From assembly GCA_025463135.1 (NCBI GenBank), contig JAOAPY010000025.1:85335-149334 (forward strand): a stretch of DNA of 64,000 nucleotides. The letters are read 5' to 3'. Positions 19,784 through 29,789 of this stretch are shown here, piece after piece. The position numbers were made by a program, and so were the translations under genes. The DNA comes from Acidobacteriota bacterium (GTDB lineage: Bacteria > Acidobacteriota > Blastocatellia > Pyrinomonadales > Pyrinomonadaceae). How positions within the stretch are numbered: position 1 is the first letter of the stretch; the number at the start of each line of letters is the position of its first letter. The notes under the pieces are model-generated. The model saw only the letters and a list, made by a program, of their open reading frames with translations, was not told where the DNA came from and searched no databases.

Positions 19784-21142
19784 ATGGATACAATCATCGC
19801 ATTGGCAACCCCACCGGGGCGCAGCGCTATAGGCGTCATTCGTCTGAGTGGCCCAAACGCTCTTCCGCTGACTCGATCACTTCTCCGTGAAGCGCAGTAT
19901 CAACCCACGCCCGGGCAGACCCTCCTGAAAGACCTCCGTTATCCTCCGACCGGTGAATTGCTCGATCAAGCGCTGGTCTCTTATTTCCAGGCACCACATT
20001 CTTTTACCGGAGAAGATGTTGTTGAGATTAGCTGCCATGGATCTCCGATAATTCTGAGGCAAGTGATCGATGCATTGCTGCAACTGGGAGCTCGGCTCGC
20101 TGGACCAGGAGAATTCACTTTGCGCGCGCTGGCCTCCGGCAAAATGAATTTGAGTCAGGCAGAGGCTATTCGCGATCTCATCAACTCCCAAACCGAGGTC
20201 GCTGCACAACAAGCCCTTCGACAACTTGGCGGCGAGCTCTCGGCGCGTCTCACACCGCTAAAAGATCAACTGATTGGATTGATCGTTCCTTTGGAATCTG
20301 CACTGGAATTTGTCGAGGACGATCTTCCCGAGGTCGAGACGGAGCGAATCAAAGACGTGCTTCTTGGGTTAGTGAAAGAGACGGCTACACTCGCGAGCAG
20401 TTTTAGCTCCGGTCACTTCCTGAGAGAGGGTCTAAGGGTCACCTTGGCGGGGTGCCCCAATACGGGTAAGTCCAGTATTTTCAATGAGTTACTCAAAACT
20501 GACAGAGCTATTGTAACTGACCTGCCCGGGACGACCCGAGACACGCTAACTGAGACTGTAAATATTAAAGGGATGCCGGTTGTTCTCACTGATACAGCAG
20601 GCGTGCGCGAGTCCGGCAATCGCGTCGAGAGTATCGGGGTCGAACGAACCAGGCGAGCGATGGCGGACGCCGATCTGTTGCTGGTCGTTGTAGACGGTGC
20701 GGTTCCTTTGACGACGGAAGACCTTGGCTTCCTTCAGCTCACAGCTGCGCAGAGGCGCGTCATAGTTGTCAACAAATCAGATTTATCTACCTTTCGAAAT
20801 CAGCTTAAGAACGATCTCGACTTGAAAGCCCGGGTAGTAACCGTATCCGCGAGAAACCACGAAGGCCTGGAAGAGTTGCGCGAGGCGATCCTCGAACCCT
20901 TTATTTCGATCAACAACAGTGAGGGTGGTTTGCTGATCACGGACGCTCGTCACTATGATCTTCTGTGTCGCACCCAAGCTGAACTCGAGTCTGCTTCGAG
21001 AGCAATCAGCGCCGGAGCGTCCGAAGAGTTGGTACTTGTAGGCCTCCATAACGCATTGCGCTTTCTTGGTGAGATCACTGGCGAAACAACTGCCGAAGAT
21101 GTACTCTCAAGAATCTTTGCGACTTTTTGCATCGGCAAATAA
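19784..21142 (+). CDS. mnmE: tRNA uridine-5-carboxymethylaminomethyl modification GTPase MnmE
   Basis: With MnmG it forms the complex that makes cmnm5U34 in tRNA. 452 residues: an N-terminal tetrahydrofolate-binding domain ([20 protein letters not shown]), helical domains, and an inserted G domain with G1 GCPNTGKS (223-230), TTRDT, DTAG and NKSD. The C-terminal CIGK motif (449-452) carries the catalytic Cys. mnmG follows after 15 bases, consistent with co-expression. Confidence 0.98.
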   Translation: MDTIIALATPPGRSAIGVIRLSGPNALPLTRSLLREAQYQPTPGQTLLKDLRYPPTGELLDQALVSYFQAPHSFTGEDVVEISCHGSPIILRQVIDALLQLGARLAGPGEFTLRALASGKMNLSQAEAIRDLINSQTEVAAQQALRQLGGELSARLTPLKDQLIGLIVPLESALEFVEDDLPEVETERIKDVLLGLVKETATLASSFSSGHFLREGLRVTLAGCPNTGKSSIFNELLKTDRAIVTDLPGTTRDTLTETVNIKGMPVVLTDTAGVRESGNRVESIGVERTRRAMADADLLLVVVDGAVPLTTEDLGFLQLTAAQRRVIVVNKSDLSTFRNQLKNDLDLKARVVTVSARNHEGLEELREAILEPFISINNSEGGLLITDARHYDLLCRTQAELESASRAISAGASEELVLVGLHNALRFLGEITGETTAEDVLSRIFATFCIGK

Positions 21143-21157
21143 ACCCGCTTGGTAGTT

Positions 21158-23035
21158 ATGAGTTTTGACGAGACATTCGACGTAGTCGTAATAGGCGCCG
21201 GCCACGCGGGTTGTGAGGCTGCGTCGGCCGCAGCTCGCATGGGGGCTGAGACCGCGCTAATCACTATCAATTTGGACCTAATTGGCCAGATGTCGTGCAA
21301 TCCTGCTGTTGGCGGCATCGCGAAAGGCCATTTAGTTCGTGAGGTTGATGCCCTTGGTGGTCTGATGGGCCGCGTCATTGATCGCACGGGGATCCAATTT
21401 CGGTTACTGAATCGTTCGCGGGGACCCGCCGTTCAATCACCCAGAGCACAGGCCGATCGCGCATTGTATCGCAAAGAGATGCGGCGCACTCTAGAGAATA
21501 CGCCGAACCTGCACTTACGCCAGGGTATGGTTATCGACCTGGTGACCAAAGCCGCTTCAATAGTGGGCGTTGAGATGCAGGACACTCGACGGATCAGGGC
21601 GAAGGCCGTTGTCATTGCCACGGGAACATTTTTGAACGGCTTGGTACACACAGGACGGCGTACCTATACTGCGGGGCGTGCGGGCGAACCTGCTTCAATC
21701 GAGTTAGCGGAAGCGCTCAAGAGATTGGGCTTTCCGGTAGGCAGGTTGAAAACCGGGACCCCACCGAGATTGGACGGACGGACGATTGATTGGGATGCTT
21801 TTCAAACCCAGTATCCAGACGAGGACCCGGTACCCTTCTCGTTCGCTACTGATCGGATCGCACAAGATCAGATCAATTGTTATATAGGATATACGACCAA
21901 TGAACTCCATCAGGCGATCCGGGCGAACCTTCATGAGTCTCCTCTCTATTCGGGCAAGATAAAGGGTGTTGGACCAAGGTATTGTCCCTCCATCGAAGAT
22001 AAGGTCGTGAAGTTTGCGGATAAGGATCGTCACCAGCTCTTTTTGGAGCCGGAAGGTCACGACACGAATGAAGTCTATCTGAACGGATTTTCGACTTCCC
22101 TGCCGGCCGAGTTGCAGTTGGAGTTGGTGCGAATGGTTCCGGGGCTCGAGGAAGCTCGGATCATTCGACCGGGTTACGCGATCGAGTATGACTTTGTCGA
22201 TCCAAAAGAATTGGGGGCGGATCTGCAATCCAGCAGAATCGGCGGGTTATTCCACGCTGGGCAGATAAATGGCACGACGGGTTATGAAGAAGCGGCCTGT
22301 CAGGGCCTGATGGCCGGCATCAACGCTGCTCTCTTCATACAGAAGCGTGAAAGCTTTAGGCTTCGACGAGATGAGTCCTATACCGGGGTCCTGATAGACG
22401 ACCTAATTACGCAGGGAGTCGACGAACCCTACAGGATCTTTACTTCTCGTGCCGAGTACCGGTTGGCCTTGAGACATGACAATGCCGACTCGCGTCTGGA
22501 GCCGTACGGTCGGGCATTGGGATTAGTTGGGGATACAGACTGGGAACGGTTTAATGCCCGGAGAGATCGAATTGCCGACCTGAGCGCTGCGTTGAACAAC
22601 ACCAGGCTGCGACGGTCCGATCCACGTTACGCCGCTGCCCAATCCGTATTAAATAGCGACTTGGGCGACGCGATTACTCTCGCGCAATTGGCGCAACGGC
22701 CAGGTATCAACACTTCAGTGCTGCTAAGCCTCTTATCTCCAGACGTTAGTCCGGTTTCGCTGCGGGACCTGGAATCGGCTCTAGCTGATTCTCTCTATTC
22801 AGGCTACATTCAAACTCAGAAAAATACGATTGAGCGTCTGCATCAGCACGACGCACTGCGCATCCCAAGAGAGTTAGCCTTCACGGGCCTCGACGGATTG
22901 TCCCACGAAATGGCCGAGCGTTTAGAGCGTACTCGCCCGCTGACCTTTGGTGATGCCCGTCGGATACCGGGGCTCACACCTGCGGCATTGTCACTGATTC
23001 TGGTGGAACTCACCGCCAGAAACCGCGCAGCCTGA
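21158..23035 (+). CDS. mnmG: tRNA uridine-5-carboxymethylaminomethyl modification enzyme MnmG
   Basis: The FAD-dependent partner of MnmE, about 625 residues. It has VVVIGAGHAGCEAASAAARM at the N-terminus, GLMGRVIDRTGIQFRLLNRS, GRLKTGTPPRLDG and QINGTTGYEEAACQGLMAG, and the C-terminal MnmE/tRNA-binding helices ending in LTPAALSLILVELTAR. ATG 21158 is chosen over a TTG 9 bases earlier because the flavin motif begins a few residues later. The stop codon nearly abuts a parS-like site. Confidence 0.97.
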   Translation: MSFDETFDVVVIGAGHAGCEAASAAARMGAETALITINLDLIGQMSCNPAVGGIAKGHLVREVDALGGLMGRVIDRTGIQFRLLNRSRGPAVQSPRAQADRALYRKEMRRTLENTPNLHLRQGMVIDLVTKAASIVGVEMQDTRRIRAKAVVIATGTFLNGLVHTGRRTYTAGRAGEPASIELAEALKRLGFPVGRLKTGTPPRLDGRTIDWDAFQTQYPDEDPVPFSFATDRIAQDQINCYIGYTTNELHQAIRANLHESPLYSGKIKGVGPRYCPSIEDKVVKFADKDRHQLFLEPEGHDTNEVYLNGFSTSLPAELQLELVRMVPGLEEARIIRPGYAIEYDFVDPKELGADLQSSRIGGLFHAGQINGTTGYEEAACQGLMAGINAALFIQKRESFRLRRDESYTGVLIDDLITQGVDEPYRIFTSRAEYRLALRHDNADSRLEPYGRALGLVGDTDWERFNARRDRIADLSAALNNTRLRRSDPRYAAAQSVLNSDLGDAITLAQLAQRPGINTSVLLSLLSPDVSPVSLRDLESALADSLYSGYIQTQKNTIERLHQHDALRIPRELAFTGLDGLSHEMAERLERTRPLTFGDARRIPGLTPAALSLILVELTARNRAA

Positions 23036-23036
23036 G

Positions 23037-23052
23037 TGTTTCACGTGTCCCA
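23037..23052. promoter_or_regulatory. parS-like centromere site
   Basis: TGTTTCACGTGTCCCA matches the conserved bacterial parS palindrome (TGTTTCACGTGAAACA) at 13 of 16 positions, including the whole left half and the CACGTG centre. It lies between mnmG and parA, next to the ParB gene and about 7 kb from the putative oriC, where parS sites are usually found. The right half is degenerate, so affinity may be reduced. Confidence 0.65.
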
Positions 23053-23128
23053 TCCAAAAAACGTAGCGGAACAGTCCGGCCTTGTGCTAGTTTGATGGCT
23101 CCCTAATTAGGTTCCCGAACCAGACCAC

Positions 23129-23932
23129 ATGGCTAAAATCATCGCAGTCGCCAACCAAAAAGGCGGCGTTGGCAAAACCACGACCGCGGTAAACCTCGCG
23201 GCGGTTATTGCCAGCGCGGATATTCCGGTGCTCCTGGTTGATGCCGACCCGCAGGGTAATGCCACTTCTGGGGTCGGTGTTCAGCGGGGAAGTTTTCGAA
23301 AAAATATCTACAGTGCTTTGGTGTTGGGTGAACCGCTGACATCTCTTATCCTTATGACTGAAATCCCTTCTCTTCATGTCGTGCCGGCAAATAAGGAGCT
23401 CGCGGGAGCGGAAATTGAACTTGTCGATGTTGACCATCGGGAATTTCGACTGAAGAACGCTCTCGAGAGCGTTGAAGCCACCTATGAGTTCATAATAATC
23501 GACTGTCCTCCATCCCTCGGGTTGTTGACCTTGAATGCTCTAACGGCGGCCAAATCGTTGGTTGTTCCCATTCAGTGTGAATACTACGCCCTCGAGGGTG
23601 TTACTGAATTGTTCGACACGCTCGCCCGGATCAGGCGATTGCATAACCCGAATCTAACAATCGAGGGATTGTTGCTAACGATGTACGACGAACGCACCAA
23701 ACTTTCATCTGCGGTCGCCAGCGACTTGAGAGACTTTTATGGTGGCCAGGTTTTTGAAACTGTAATTCCGCGCAACGTAAGACTGGCGGAGGCGCCCAGT
23801 TATGGAAAGCCGATCGTGCTCTACGATATTCATTCGAAGGGCGCTGAGGCATATTTTCAACTAGCCAAGGAGATTCTGGCCCATGACACGAAAACCTCTG
23901 GGCAGGGGGTTGAACGCGCTACTATCGGCTGA
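23129..23932 (+). CDS. parA: Chromosome partitioning ATPase ParA (Soj)
   Basis: A Walker-type ATPase of 267 residues that moves ParB-bound origins. It has the deviant Walker A KGGVGKTT (11-18) with the signature Lys, the LLVDADPQGNATSG motif, DCPPSLGLLTLNAL (Walker B) and the C-terminal RNVRLAEAPSYGKPI. It has no N-terminal DNA-binding domain, so it is of the chromosomal type. Its last 50 bases overlap the start of parB in another frame. Confidence 0.97.
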   Translation: MAKIIAVANQKGGVGKTTTAVNLAAVIASADIPVLLVDADPQGNATSGVGVQRGSFRKNIYSALVLGEPLTSLILMTEIPSLHVVPANKELAGAEIELVDVDHREFRLKNALESVEATYEFIIIDCPPSLGLLTLNALTAAKSLVVPIQCEYYALEGVTELFDTLARIRRLHNPNLTIEGLLLTMYDERTKLSSAVASDLRDFYGGQVFETVIPRNVRLAEAPSYGKPIVLYDIHSKGAEAYFQLAKEILAHDTKTSGQGVERATIG

Positions 23933-24749
23933 CGAAACCACGACGGCAGAAGCCAGTTCCGATATCGCCATCGATCTCATAGACCCCAGTCCGGTACAGC
24001 CGCGGAGCCACTTCGATGATCGCAGCCTAAAAGAGTTGGCGATGTCCATTCGGGAGAATGGCATCGTGCAACCGATACTCGTTCGGCCTAGTGGAGCCAG
24101 GTTTGAATTGGTGGCAGGGGAACGACGCTGGCGCGCGGCGCGGGCGGCGGGTCTGGAACGAATACCGGCTATTGTGCGGGAGATTGCGAATGACAAAGTT
24201 CTGGAACTCGCTCTCATTGAGAATATTCAGCGCGAAGATCTAAACGCCATCGAAGAAGCTCGCGCTTATAAGAAGCTGATCGAGACGGTGGGGTTAACGC
24301 AGGAGTCACTGGCCCAGCGCGTCGGTCGAGACCGGTCCTACATCACGAACCACCTTCGCCTACTGCGTTTACCTGACGATCTCCAGCAACTGGTCCAGGA
24401 GGGAAAGCTTTCCGCCGGGCACGCGCGAACTTTGCTCGGCACGGATGATGTTCCAGCGCAACGACGTGTGGCTAGAAAGATTATGGAAAAAGGCCTCTCG
24501 GTTCGTGAGACCGAGAGGGTAATTCAGCAACTCATCGAGAACAAGGGGAAGCACCCGGACGCCACATCGCGCAGCGGCGCAGATCCAAATCTGAAAGCGG
24601 CAGAGGCTAAGTTGCGACGGAAGTTAGGCACTCGGATTAGCATTACACCAAGTGGCTCCCGGCCAGGTGGGAAGATCGAAATCGAGTATTATGACGATCG
24701 TGAGCTTGATCGCTTCTATGGTCTCCTCATGGCCGGGGAACCTGCGTAG
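23883..24749 (+). CDS. parB: Chromosome partitioning protein ParB (Spo0J)
   Basis: 288 residues. The N-terminal LGRGLNALLS is conserved across chromosomal ParB. The CTPase/ParB-N domain has VQPRSHFDDRSLKELAMSI, QPILVRP and the GERRWRAAR motif, followed by LALIENIQREDLNAIEEARA. The helix-turn-helix segment (LTQESLAQRVGRDRSYITNH) binds parS. A C-terminal dimerisation domain ends near FYGLLMAG. The start overlaps parA by 50 bases. This is not an alternative start artefact, because LGRGLNALL lies inside the overlap. Confidence 0.97.
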   Translation: MTRKPLGRGLNALLSADETTTAEASSDIAIDLIDPSPVQPRSHFDDRSLKELAMSIRENGIVQPILVRPSGARFELVAGERRWRAARAAGLERIPAIVREIANDKVLELALIENIQREDLNAIEEARAYKKLIETVGLTQESLAQRVGRDRSYITNHLRLLRLPDDLQQLVQEGKLSAGHARTLLGTDDVPAQRRVARKIMEKGLSVRETERVIQQLIENKGKHPDATSRSGADPNLKAAEAKLRRKLGTRISITPSGSRPGGKIEIEYYDDRELDRFYGLLMAGEPA

Positions 24750-24966
24750 TACTTTTAACTTTTATTGAACAGTATTTTATACAACAGCAAGTTCAACCGC
24801 TTAAGAAATCTGTCGTCCAGGAACAGCCCGGTGAATGTCAGGCAAGTGCGTAGTCCTGATCAACCGGTTCCGTGAGCAGGTTTGACGGTCTCTTCAGGGG
24901 CGTGCTAGACTCGCCAGCTTTTTGATGAGACTCGAGTTTGCTGATTCCTGACGTGGACCTGGTCGA

Positions 24967-25425
24967 ATGATAATCTTCGCCTTCGCGGAAAATGCTATTC
25001 AATTAGTGCCCGACGGCACATTGCTTATCCATCTATTGTTGGTGGTGGTAATGGTGTTCGTCCTCAATCGAACCCTGTTCCGTCCTATTAATAAAGTACT
25101 GGCAGAGCGCGATGCCCAAACAAGCGGAAGGCTGGGTCAGGCAAAGAAACTCAAGACCGATCTTGAAACCAGCCTATCGAAGTATGAGCGCGCCTTACGA
25201 GAAGCAAGGACTTCAGCCTACCAACTTATTGAGAGGGAGCGTATTGAGGCGCTAAAACTGCGCGAGCAGAGAGTAATGCAGATGAGAGAAGAAGTCCGTG
25301 CTCTGGTAGCGCAACAGAAGTCGGAGATAGAGCGCCAGGCAGACGAGGCGCGGCGAGCGCTCACTCAAGAGTCAGCCCAAAGCGCTATTCGAATCGGCTC
25401 CCAAATACTTCATCGCCCGCTTTGA
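24967..25425 (+). CDS. atpF': ATP synthase F0 subunit b'
   Basis: 152 residues. It has one N-terminal membrane helix (LLIHLLLVVVMVFVLNRTLF) followed by FRPINKVLAERD and a long charged coiled coil, the peripheral-stalk b architecture. A second b-type protein follows after 32 bases. Paired b and b' subunits are known from photosynthetic bacteria and several other phyla. Which of the two is b or b' is assigned only by order. The subunits a and c that normally precede it are missing here. Confidence 0.85.
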   Translation: MIIFAFAENAIQLVPDGTLLIHLLLVVVMVFVLNRTLFRPINKVLAERDAQTSGRLGQAKKLKTDLETSLSKYERALREARTSAYQLIERERIEALKLREQRVMQMREEVRALVAQQKSEIERQADEARRALTQESAQSAIRIGSQILHRPL

Positions 25426-25457
25426 TGACGCTTATAGTTTAAGATCGCGCTAACACC

Positions 25458-26006
25458 ATGCTGCCAACTGTAGCAACATTTTTTGTAACCTTGATGATAG
25501 AAGGCCGAAGCTCCACCACCCCCTGGTGGGATTATCCTGGCTTGGAAGTGTGGAAATTTTTTAACCTTTTCATTTTTGTAGCAGTAATGGTTTATCTATT
25601 AAAGCGGCCCTTAAGCGATGCCTTCCGCAATCGGCGTGAGGCGATTCGCGCCGAGCTTTTGAAGGCGAGGACAGAGAGAGATGCGGCGCTGGCGAGGTTA
25701 GCCGAAGTGCAGGTGCGGCTCGACCGGCTGGATTCCGAGGTGGCCGGTATCAAAGAACACTCGGTATCCGAGGCACAGGCGGAACGCGAGAGAATATTGC
25801 GAGATACAGAACAAGAGATACTTAAGCTCCAGGAACAATCCCAACGAGAAATCCTGAGCGCCGGTAAGGTTGCCAGGCACGAGTTGAGGCTTTTCGCCGC
25901 CCAACAGAGTGTCAAGGTGGCCGAAGAAGTCATACGTCGAGAGATAAGGCCCGAGGATGACTCGAGATTGATGGAGCTGAACGTAGAACAATTGGGGAGG
26001 CGCTGA
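25458..26006 (+). CDS. atpF: ATP synthase F0 subunit b
   Basis: 182 residues: a short periplasmic N-terminus, membrane helix VWKFFNLFIFVAVMVYLLKR, then RPLSDAFRNRREAIRAELLK and a long heptad-rich coiled coil to the C-terminus. It is the second peripheral-stalk gene in the operon and ends 2 bases before the delta gene. Sequence divergence from the preceding b' protein is high, as usual for such pairs. Confidence 0.9.
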   Translation: MLPTVATFFVTLMIEGRSSTTPWWDYPGLEVWKFFNLFIFVAVMVYLLKRPLSDAFRNRREAIRAELLKARTERDAALARLAEVQVRLDRLDSEVAGIKEHSVSEAQAERERILRDTEQEILKLQEQSQREILSAGKVARHELRLFAAQQSVKVAEEVIRREIRPEDDSRLMELNVEQLGRR

Positions 26007-26008
26007 CT

Positions 26009-26551
26009 TTGAGTTTGCAGACAATCGCTCGCCGCTACGCCATTGCGCTCGCGGACGTTGCCGTCGAGAACGGAGAGGCCGTTGCGGTCCAGGAGGAGTT
26101 GTCGGTCTGGGGTCAGATGATTTCTTCGAATGCGCTCCTCAAAGAGGCCCTAAGTAATCCTACGGTGCCTTACGACCAGAAAAGAAAACTACTTGAGGAG
26201 TTGATTAAGCGCACCAGGGTCCGCCCGACCACCGCTAATTTCCTGCAAGTACTGTTGCGGAATCAACGCCTAAGTGAAATCAATGAAGTCAACAAGTGGT
26301 TCAGCCAGATTCTGGATGAACGGTCTGGCGTCATAGCGGCGGAAGTAACCACTGCACGGCCCGTCTCCGAGAAATCAGTGGAAGCCTTGCGTACCAGACT
26401 TACCGCCATCAGCGGCAAGCAGGTGCGGCTGAGTTTTATCACAGATGAAGATCTGATTGGCGGTATGGTGGCCCGAATTGGCTCTACCGTATATGACGGA
26501 TCTATTCGCAATCAACTACGAGAAATGGAGTTGAAGCTGTCAGGGAGCTAG
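26009..26551 (+). CDS. atpH: ATP synthase F1 delta subunit
   Basis: 180 residues (OSCP family) linking the F1 head to the peripheral stalk. It begins with the family pattern [17 protein letters not shown], includes [13 protein letters not shown] and [13 protein letters not shown], and ends with the conserved [20 protein letters not shown]. It starts with TTG at 26009, and no ATG lies nearby that would keep the N-terminus. It is followed 7 bases later by atpA. Confidence 0.93.
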   Translation: MSLQTIARRYAIALADVAVENGEAVAVQEELSVWGQMISSNALLKEALSNPTVPYDQKRKLLEELIKRTRVRPTTANFLQVLLRNQRLSEINEVNKWFSQILDERSGVIAAEVTTARPVSEKSVEALRTRLTAISGKQVRLSFITDEDLIGGMVARIGSTVYDGSIRNQLREMELKLSGS

Positions 26552-26558
26552 GTACTAT

Positions 26559-28115
26559 ATGGAACCGATCAAAGCTAATGAAATAAACGAAATTATTCGG
26601 AAGCAGATTGTGAACTTCGAAGCCGGCGTCACGGTGATGGAAGTCGGTACAGTGATCAAGGTCGGCGACGGAATTGCAGAGATTCACGGTCTGGAAAAAG
26701 TGATGGCGGGCGAGCTGTTAGAGTTCCCCCACGAGGTGCGCGGCCTGGCGTTAAATCTCGAAGAAGATAAAGTTGGCGCAGTGTTGTTTGGGGATTTTCA
26801 AACGATCAAGGAAGGCGATCTCGTAAAGCGAACCGGGCGAATCATGCAGGTCCCGGTAGGCGACGCGCTCATCGGTCGGGTAGTGGATGCGCTCGGCAAT
26901 CCAATTGATGACCGTGGGCCGATCGTTACTGAAACCTTCAATCCAGTCGAACGAATTGCGCCCGGTGTGGTTGATCGTCAGCCGGTGAAGGAACCCCTGC
27001 AAACTGGTCTTAAGGCGATTGATGCGATGGTCCCTATTGGGCGCGGACAGCGCGAGCTGATTATCGGTGATCGTCAGACCGGAAAGACCGCGGTGGCCGT
27101 GGACACGATCATCAACCAGAAAGGTAAGGACGTAATTTGTATTTACGTCGCCATCGGCCAGAAAGCTTCCACGGTCGCACAAGTCGTGAAGACGTTGTCA
27201 GATCATGGCGCCATGGATTACACCATCGTGGTTAAGGCCACTGCTTCAGATCCGGCGGCGATGCAGTTCCTGGCTCCGTATTCCGGAGCTGCGATGGGGG
27301 AATTCTTTCGTGATACCGGCCGACACGCGCTGACGATCTATGACGATCTTTCGAAACAGGCAGCAGCCTACCGCGAAATTTCTTTGCTGCTTCGTCGTCC
27401 CCCTGGTCGCGAAGCTTATCCCGGAGATGTTTTCTATCTTCACTCACGTTTACTTGAGCGCGCTGCAAAACTCGCAGACTCCAAGGGCGGCGGATCGTTA
27501 ACCAGTTTGCCAATCATCGAAACTCAGGCGGGTGACATCTCTGCGTATATTCCCACCAACGTCATTTCGATTACCGATGGACAGATCTTCCTCGAGGCGG
27601 ATCTCTTCAACTCAGGCATTCGCCCGGGTATTAACGTAGGCAACAGTGTCTCGCGAGTGGGCGGTTCGGCGCAGATCAAGGCAATGAAGCAGGTAGCCGG
27701 TTCGCTGAGACTGGATTTGGCCCAGTTTAGAGAATTGCAAGCCTTCGCGCAGTTTGGTTCGGACCTGGACAAGGCCACGCAATCACAACTGGCACGTGGT
27801 GAGCGACTCACTGAAATACTGAAGCAACCGCAATATCAACCGATGTCGGTGGAGAAACAGGTTCTTGTGATCTGGGCGGCAACCAATGGTCATGTCGATG
27901 AAGTTGCCATTGAAGACGTGCGACAGTTTGAAGCGGAACTCCTGAAATTTGTCGAGAATTCACACCCGAGTCTTTTGCAGTCGATTCGAGAGAAGAAATC
28001 TCTAACTGAAGAGATCACAGCGGATTTGAAACAAGCGATAGCCGACTTCAAAGAATCGTGGAAAGACAGGCGCGCCAGCGAAGCCTCCGCAGCCGTAGGG
28101 GCCGCCGCACAATAG
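26559..28115 (+). CDS. atpA: ATP synthase F1 alpha subunit
   Basis: The non-catalytic nucleotide-binding subunit of F1, 518 residues. It has the beta-barrel domain ([20 protein letters not shown]), P-loop GDRQTGKT (170-177), [15 protein letters not shown], the [20 protein letters not shown] loop and [20 protein letters not shown]. The C-terminus ends with an alanine-rich tail. It is full length. The catalytic beta subunit gene is not next to it. Confidence 0.98.
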   Translation: MEPIKANEINEIIRKQIVNFEAGVTVMEVGTVIKVGDGIAEIHGLEKVMAGELLEFPHEVRGLALNLEEDKVGAVLFGDFQTIKEGDLVKRTGRIMQVPVGDALIGRVVDALGNPIDDRGPIVTETFNPVERIAPGVVDRQPVKEPLQTGLKAIDAMVPIGRGQRELIIGDRQTGKTAVAVDTIINQKGKDVICIYVAIGQKASTVAQVVKTLSDHGAMDYTIVVKATASDPAAMQFLAPYSGAAMGEFFRDTGRHALTIYDDLSKQAAAYREISLLLRRPPGREAYPGDVFYLHSRLLERAAKLADSKGGGSLTSLPIIETQAGDISAYIPTNVISITDGQIFLEADLFNSGIRPGINVGNSVSRVGGSAQIKAMKQVAGSLRLDLAQFRELQAFAQFGSDLDKATQSQLARGERLTEILKQPQYQPMSVEKQVLVIWAATNGHVDEVAIEDVRQFEAELLKFVENSHPSLLQSIREKKSLTEEITADLKQAIADFKESWKDRRASEASAAVGAAAQ

Positions 28116-28183
28116 AGCCCGGGTTAACGGTACTCTGCGCGATCGTAACTATTCTCGACTAACAAGTTCTCAGTTTCTTATCC

Positions 28184-29074
28184 ATGCCGAATCTTTTGGA
28201 CATTCGCCGGCGTATCAAGTCGGTCAAGAACACGCAGCAAATTACCAAGGCCATGAAAATGGTTTCCGCGGCGAAGTTGAAGCGCGCTCAGGATCGCGTG
28301 ATCACCGCACGACCCTTCGCCAACAAGATGACGCAGGTGCTTAGCGCCCTGGCCGATCGCACCGACGAAAATTTCCATCACCCGTTGCTCGACGCTCGCG
28401 GTGACGAACGTTATCTGTTGGTTCTGGTGACGGCCGACAAGGGTCTGTGCGGAGCCTTTAATACAAATCTGATCAAAGCCGCTCAGGCGTTCATTCGAGA
28501 CAATTCAAGCAAACAAATCGAACTCCTTACGGCGGGCCGGAAGGGACGAGATTTTTTCAAGCGGCGGCAGTTCACGATTGTAGGTGAGTACGTCGGACTG
28601 ACAGGCAAGGGCCGAGTCGACTTTTCAGAAGCGCTGGAAGTCGCCGGCGACATCATCAAACGCTTCACCGACGACGAGAAGATCGATAAGGTTTTTTTCA
28701 TCTACAACGAATTCAAATCAGTGTTGCAGCAGCGAGTCGTGCTAGAACAGCTGTTACCCGTCGCTCGCACCAGCGCAAGCGAGCCGGATCCCGGCGCGTC
28801 TGGCGAAGAGCGCAATCTGGTTGATTACGTTTACGAGCAGTCGCCGGCTGAGATTTTCAGTGTACTACTGCCGCGGTTGGTTGAGACGCAGGTGTTTCGT
28901 GCGTTGCTGGAGTCGGTGGCCTCTGAACAGGGCGCTCGCATGACGGCGATGGATTCTGCTTCAAAGAATGCTCGGGAACTGATTGATACCTTGACGTTGA
29001 ACATGAATCGCGTACGACAAGCGGCGATTACCAACGAAATCATCGAGATCGTCGGCGGCGCTGCGGCTTTGTAA
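28184..29074 (+). CDS. atpG: ATP synthase F1 gamma subunit
   Basis: The central rotor shaft of F1, 296 residues. It starts LLDIRRRIKSVKNTQQITKAM (the conserved N-terminal helix), has VTADKGLCGAFNTNLIK and ends with the C-terminal helix ALLESVASEQGARMTAMDSA, then LNMNRVRQAAITNEIIEIVGGA. atpD and atpC, which usually follow, are absent: the next gene encodes a VanZ-like protein after a terminator-like hairpin. Confidence 0.97.
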   Translation: MPNLLDIRRRIKSVKNTQQITKAMKMVSAAKLKRAQDRVITARPFANKMTQVLSALADRTDENFHHPLLDARGDERYLLVLVTADKGLCGAFNTNLIKAAQAFIRDNSSKQIELLTAGRKGRDFFKRRQFTIVGEYVGLTGKGRVDFSEALEVAGDIIKRFTDDEKIDKVFFIYNEFKSVLQQRVVLEQLLPVARTSASEPDPGASGEERNLVDYVYEQSPAEIFSVLLPRLVETQVFRALLESVASEQGARMTAMDSASKNARELIDTLTLNMNRVRQAAITNEIIEIVGGAAAL

Positions 29075-29099
29075 CGACATAGCGGTTCCGGGTATTGGC

Positions 29100-29135
29100 A
29101 ATGGGAAGCAGCAAACGCGGCTTCCCATTATTATT
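29100..29135 (+). terminator. Putative terminator after atpG
   Basis: AATGGGAAGC (29100-29109) and GCTTCCCATT (29120-29129) form a perfect 10-base stem with a 10-base loop, followed by an AT-rich ATTATTA tail. It lies 25 bases after atpG, so it probably ends the partial ATP synthase operon. Confidence 0.6.
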
Positions 29136-29151
29136 AGCCGGGTAAATTTTC

Positions 29152-29673
29152 ATGGGTGAAGAAATTCTGCAGGGGAAAACTCATCCCGACCAAAGCCGTT
29201 TGCGTCGCTACCTGCCGCTGTTGATTTGGATGGCGGTGATTTTTTTTGCTTCGACCGGAGAGTTCTCAGCTTCGAATACGAACGCCCTGATTCAACCGCT
29301 GTTGCGCTGGCTCTTTCCTCACATCACAGACGAACGAATCGCTACCTTTCATTTTCTTTTGCGAAAATGCGGGCATTTCAGTGAATACGCAGTGATGGGC
29401 CTGTTGGCGGCCCATGCCTTTATTGCGTCCTCTCATACCAAACTTCGCAGTCACTGGTTTGTTGTCGCGTTACTTCTGATCTGCGTTTACGCCCTCTCGG
29501 ACGAATATCATCAAAGCTTCGTCGCCTCACGCACCGCATCGATCTACGACAGCCTTATCGATACGGCAGGGGGAACGACGGCTCTGATTCTCGTAGCCCT
29601 CTGGCGCCGCCGCAGCAGACGCAAACACGAACTCACCCAGCAGGTGTCTGCCGGGAAGCCAAGAGTTGCATAG
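29152..29673 (+). CDS. VanZ-like family membrane protein
   Basis: 173 residues with about four membrane helices: YLPLLIWMAVIFFASTG, a second after the charged FLLRKCGHFSEYAVMGLLAAHA motif, FVVALLLICVYALSDEYHQS and a last one ending in LILVALWRRR. The H-F-x-E-Y and S-D-E-x-H-Q residues are the conserved core of VanZ-like proteins. VanZ raises teicoplanin resistance in enterococci, but most homologues have no known role. It starts after a terminator-like hairpin, so it may have its own promoter. Confidence 0.8.
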   Translation: MGEEILQGKTHPDQSRLRRYLPLLIWMAVIFFASTGEFSASNTNALIQPLLRWLFPHITDERIATFHFLLRKCGHFSEYAVMGLLAAHAFIASSHTKLRSHWFVVALLLICVYALSDEYHQSFVASRTASIYDSLIDTAGGTTALILVALWRRRSRRKHELTQQVSAGKPRVA

Positions 29674-29713
29674 CGCGCAGTCCTTAGCTACTTATCGAGA
29701 GCGAACGCGTCTC

Positions 29714-29744
29714 TTGAACATCGCATGCGCTTTGCCCGTATAAT
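29714..29744 (+). promoter_or_regulatory. Possible promoter of the SPFH gene
   Basis: A perfect TATAAT (29739-29744) lies 46 bases before the SPFH start, with TTGAAC 19 bases upstream (29714-29719). The spacer is longer than ideal, so this is only a candidate. Confidence 0.4.
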
Positions 29745-29789
29745 GTGCATGCCGGCTGCAAGCCCGCCCAAAGGAGTTCTGGAGACAAT

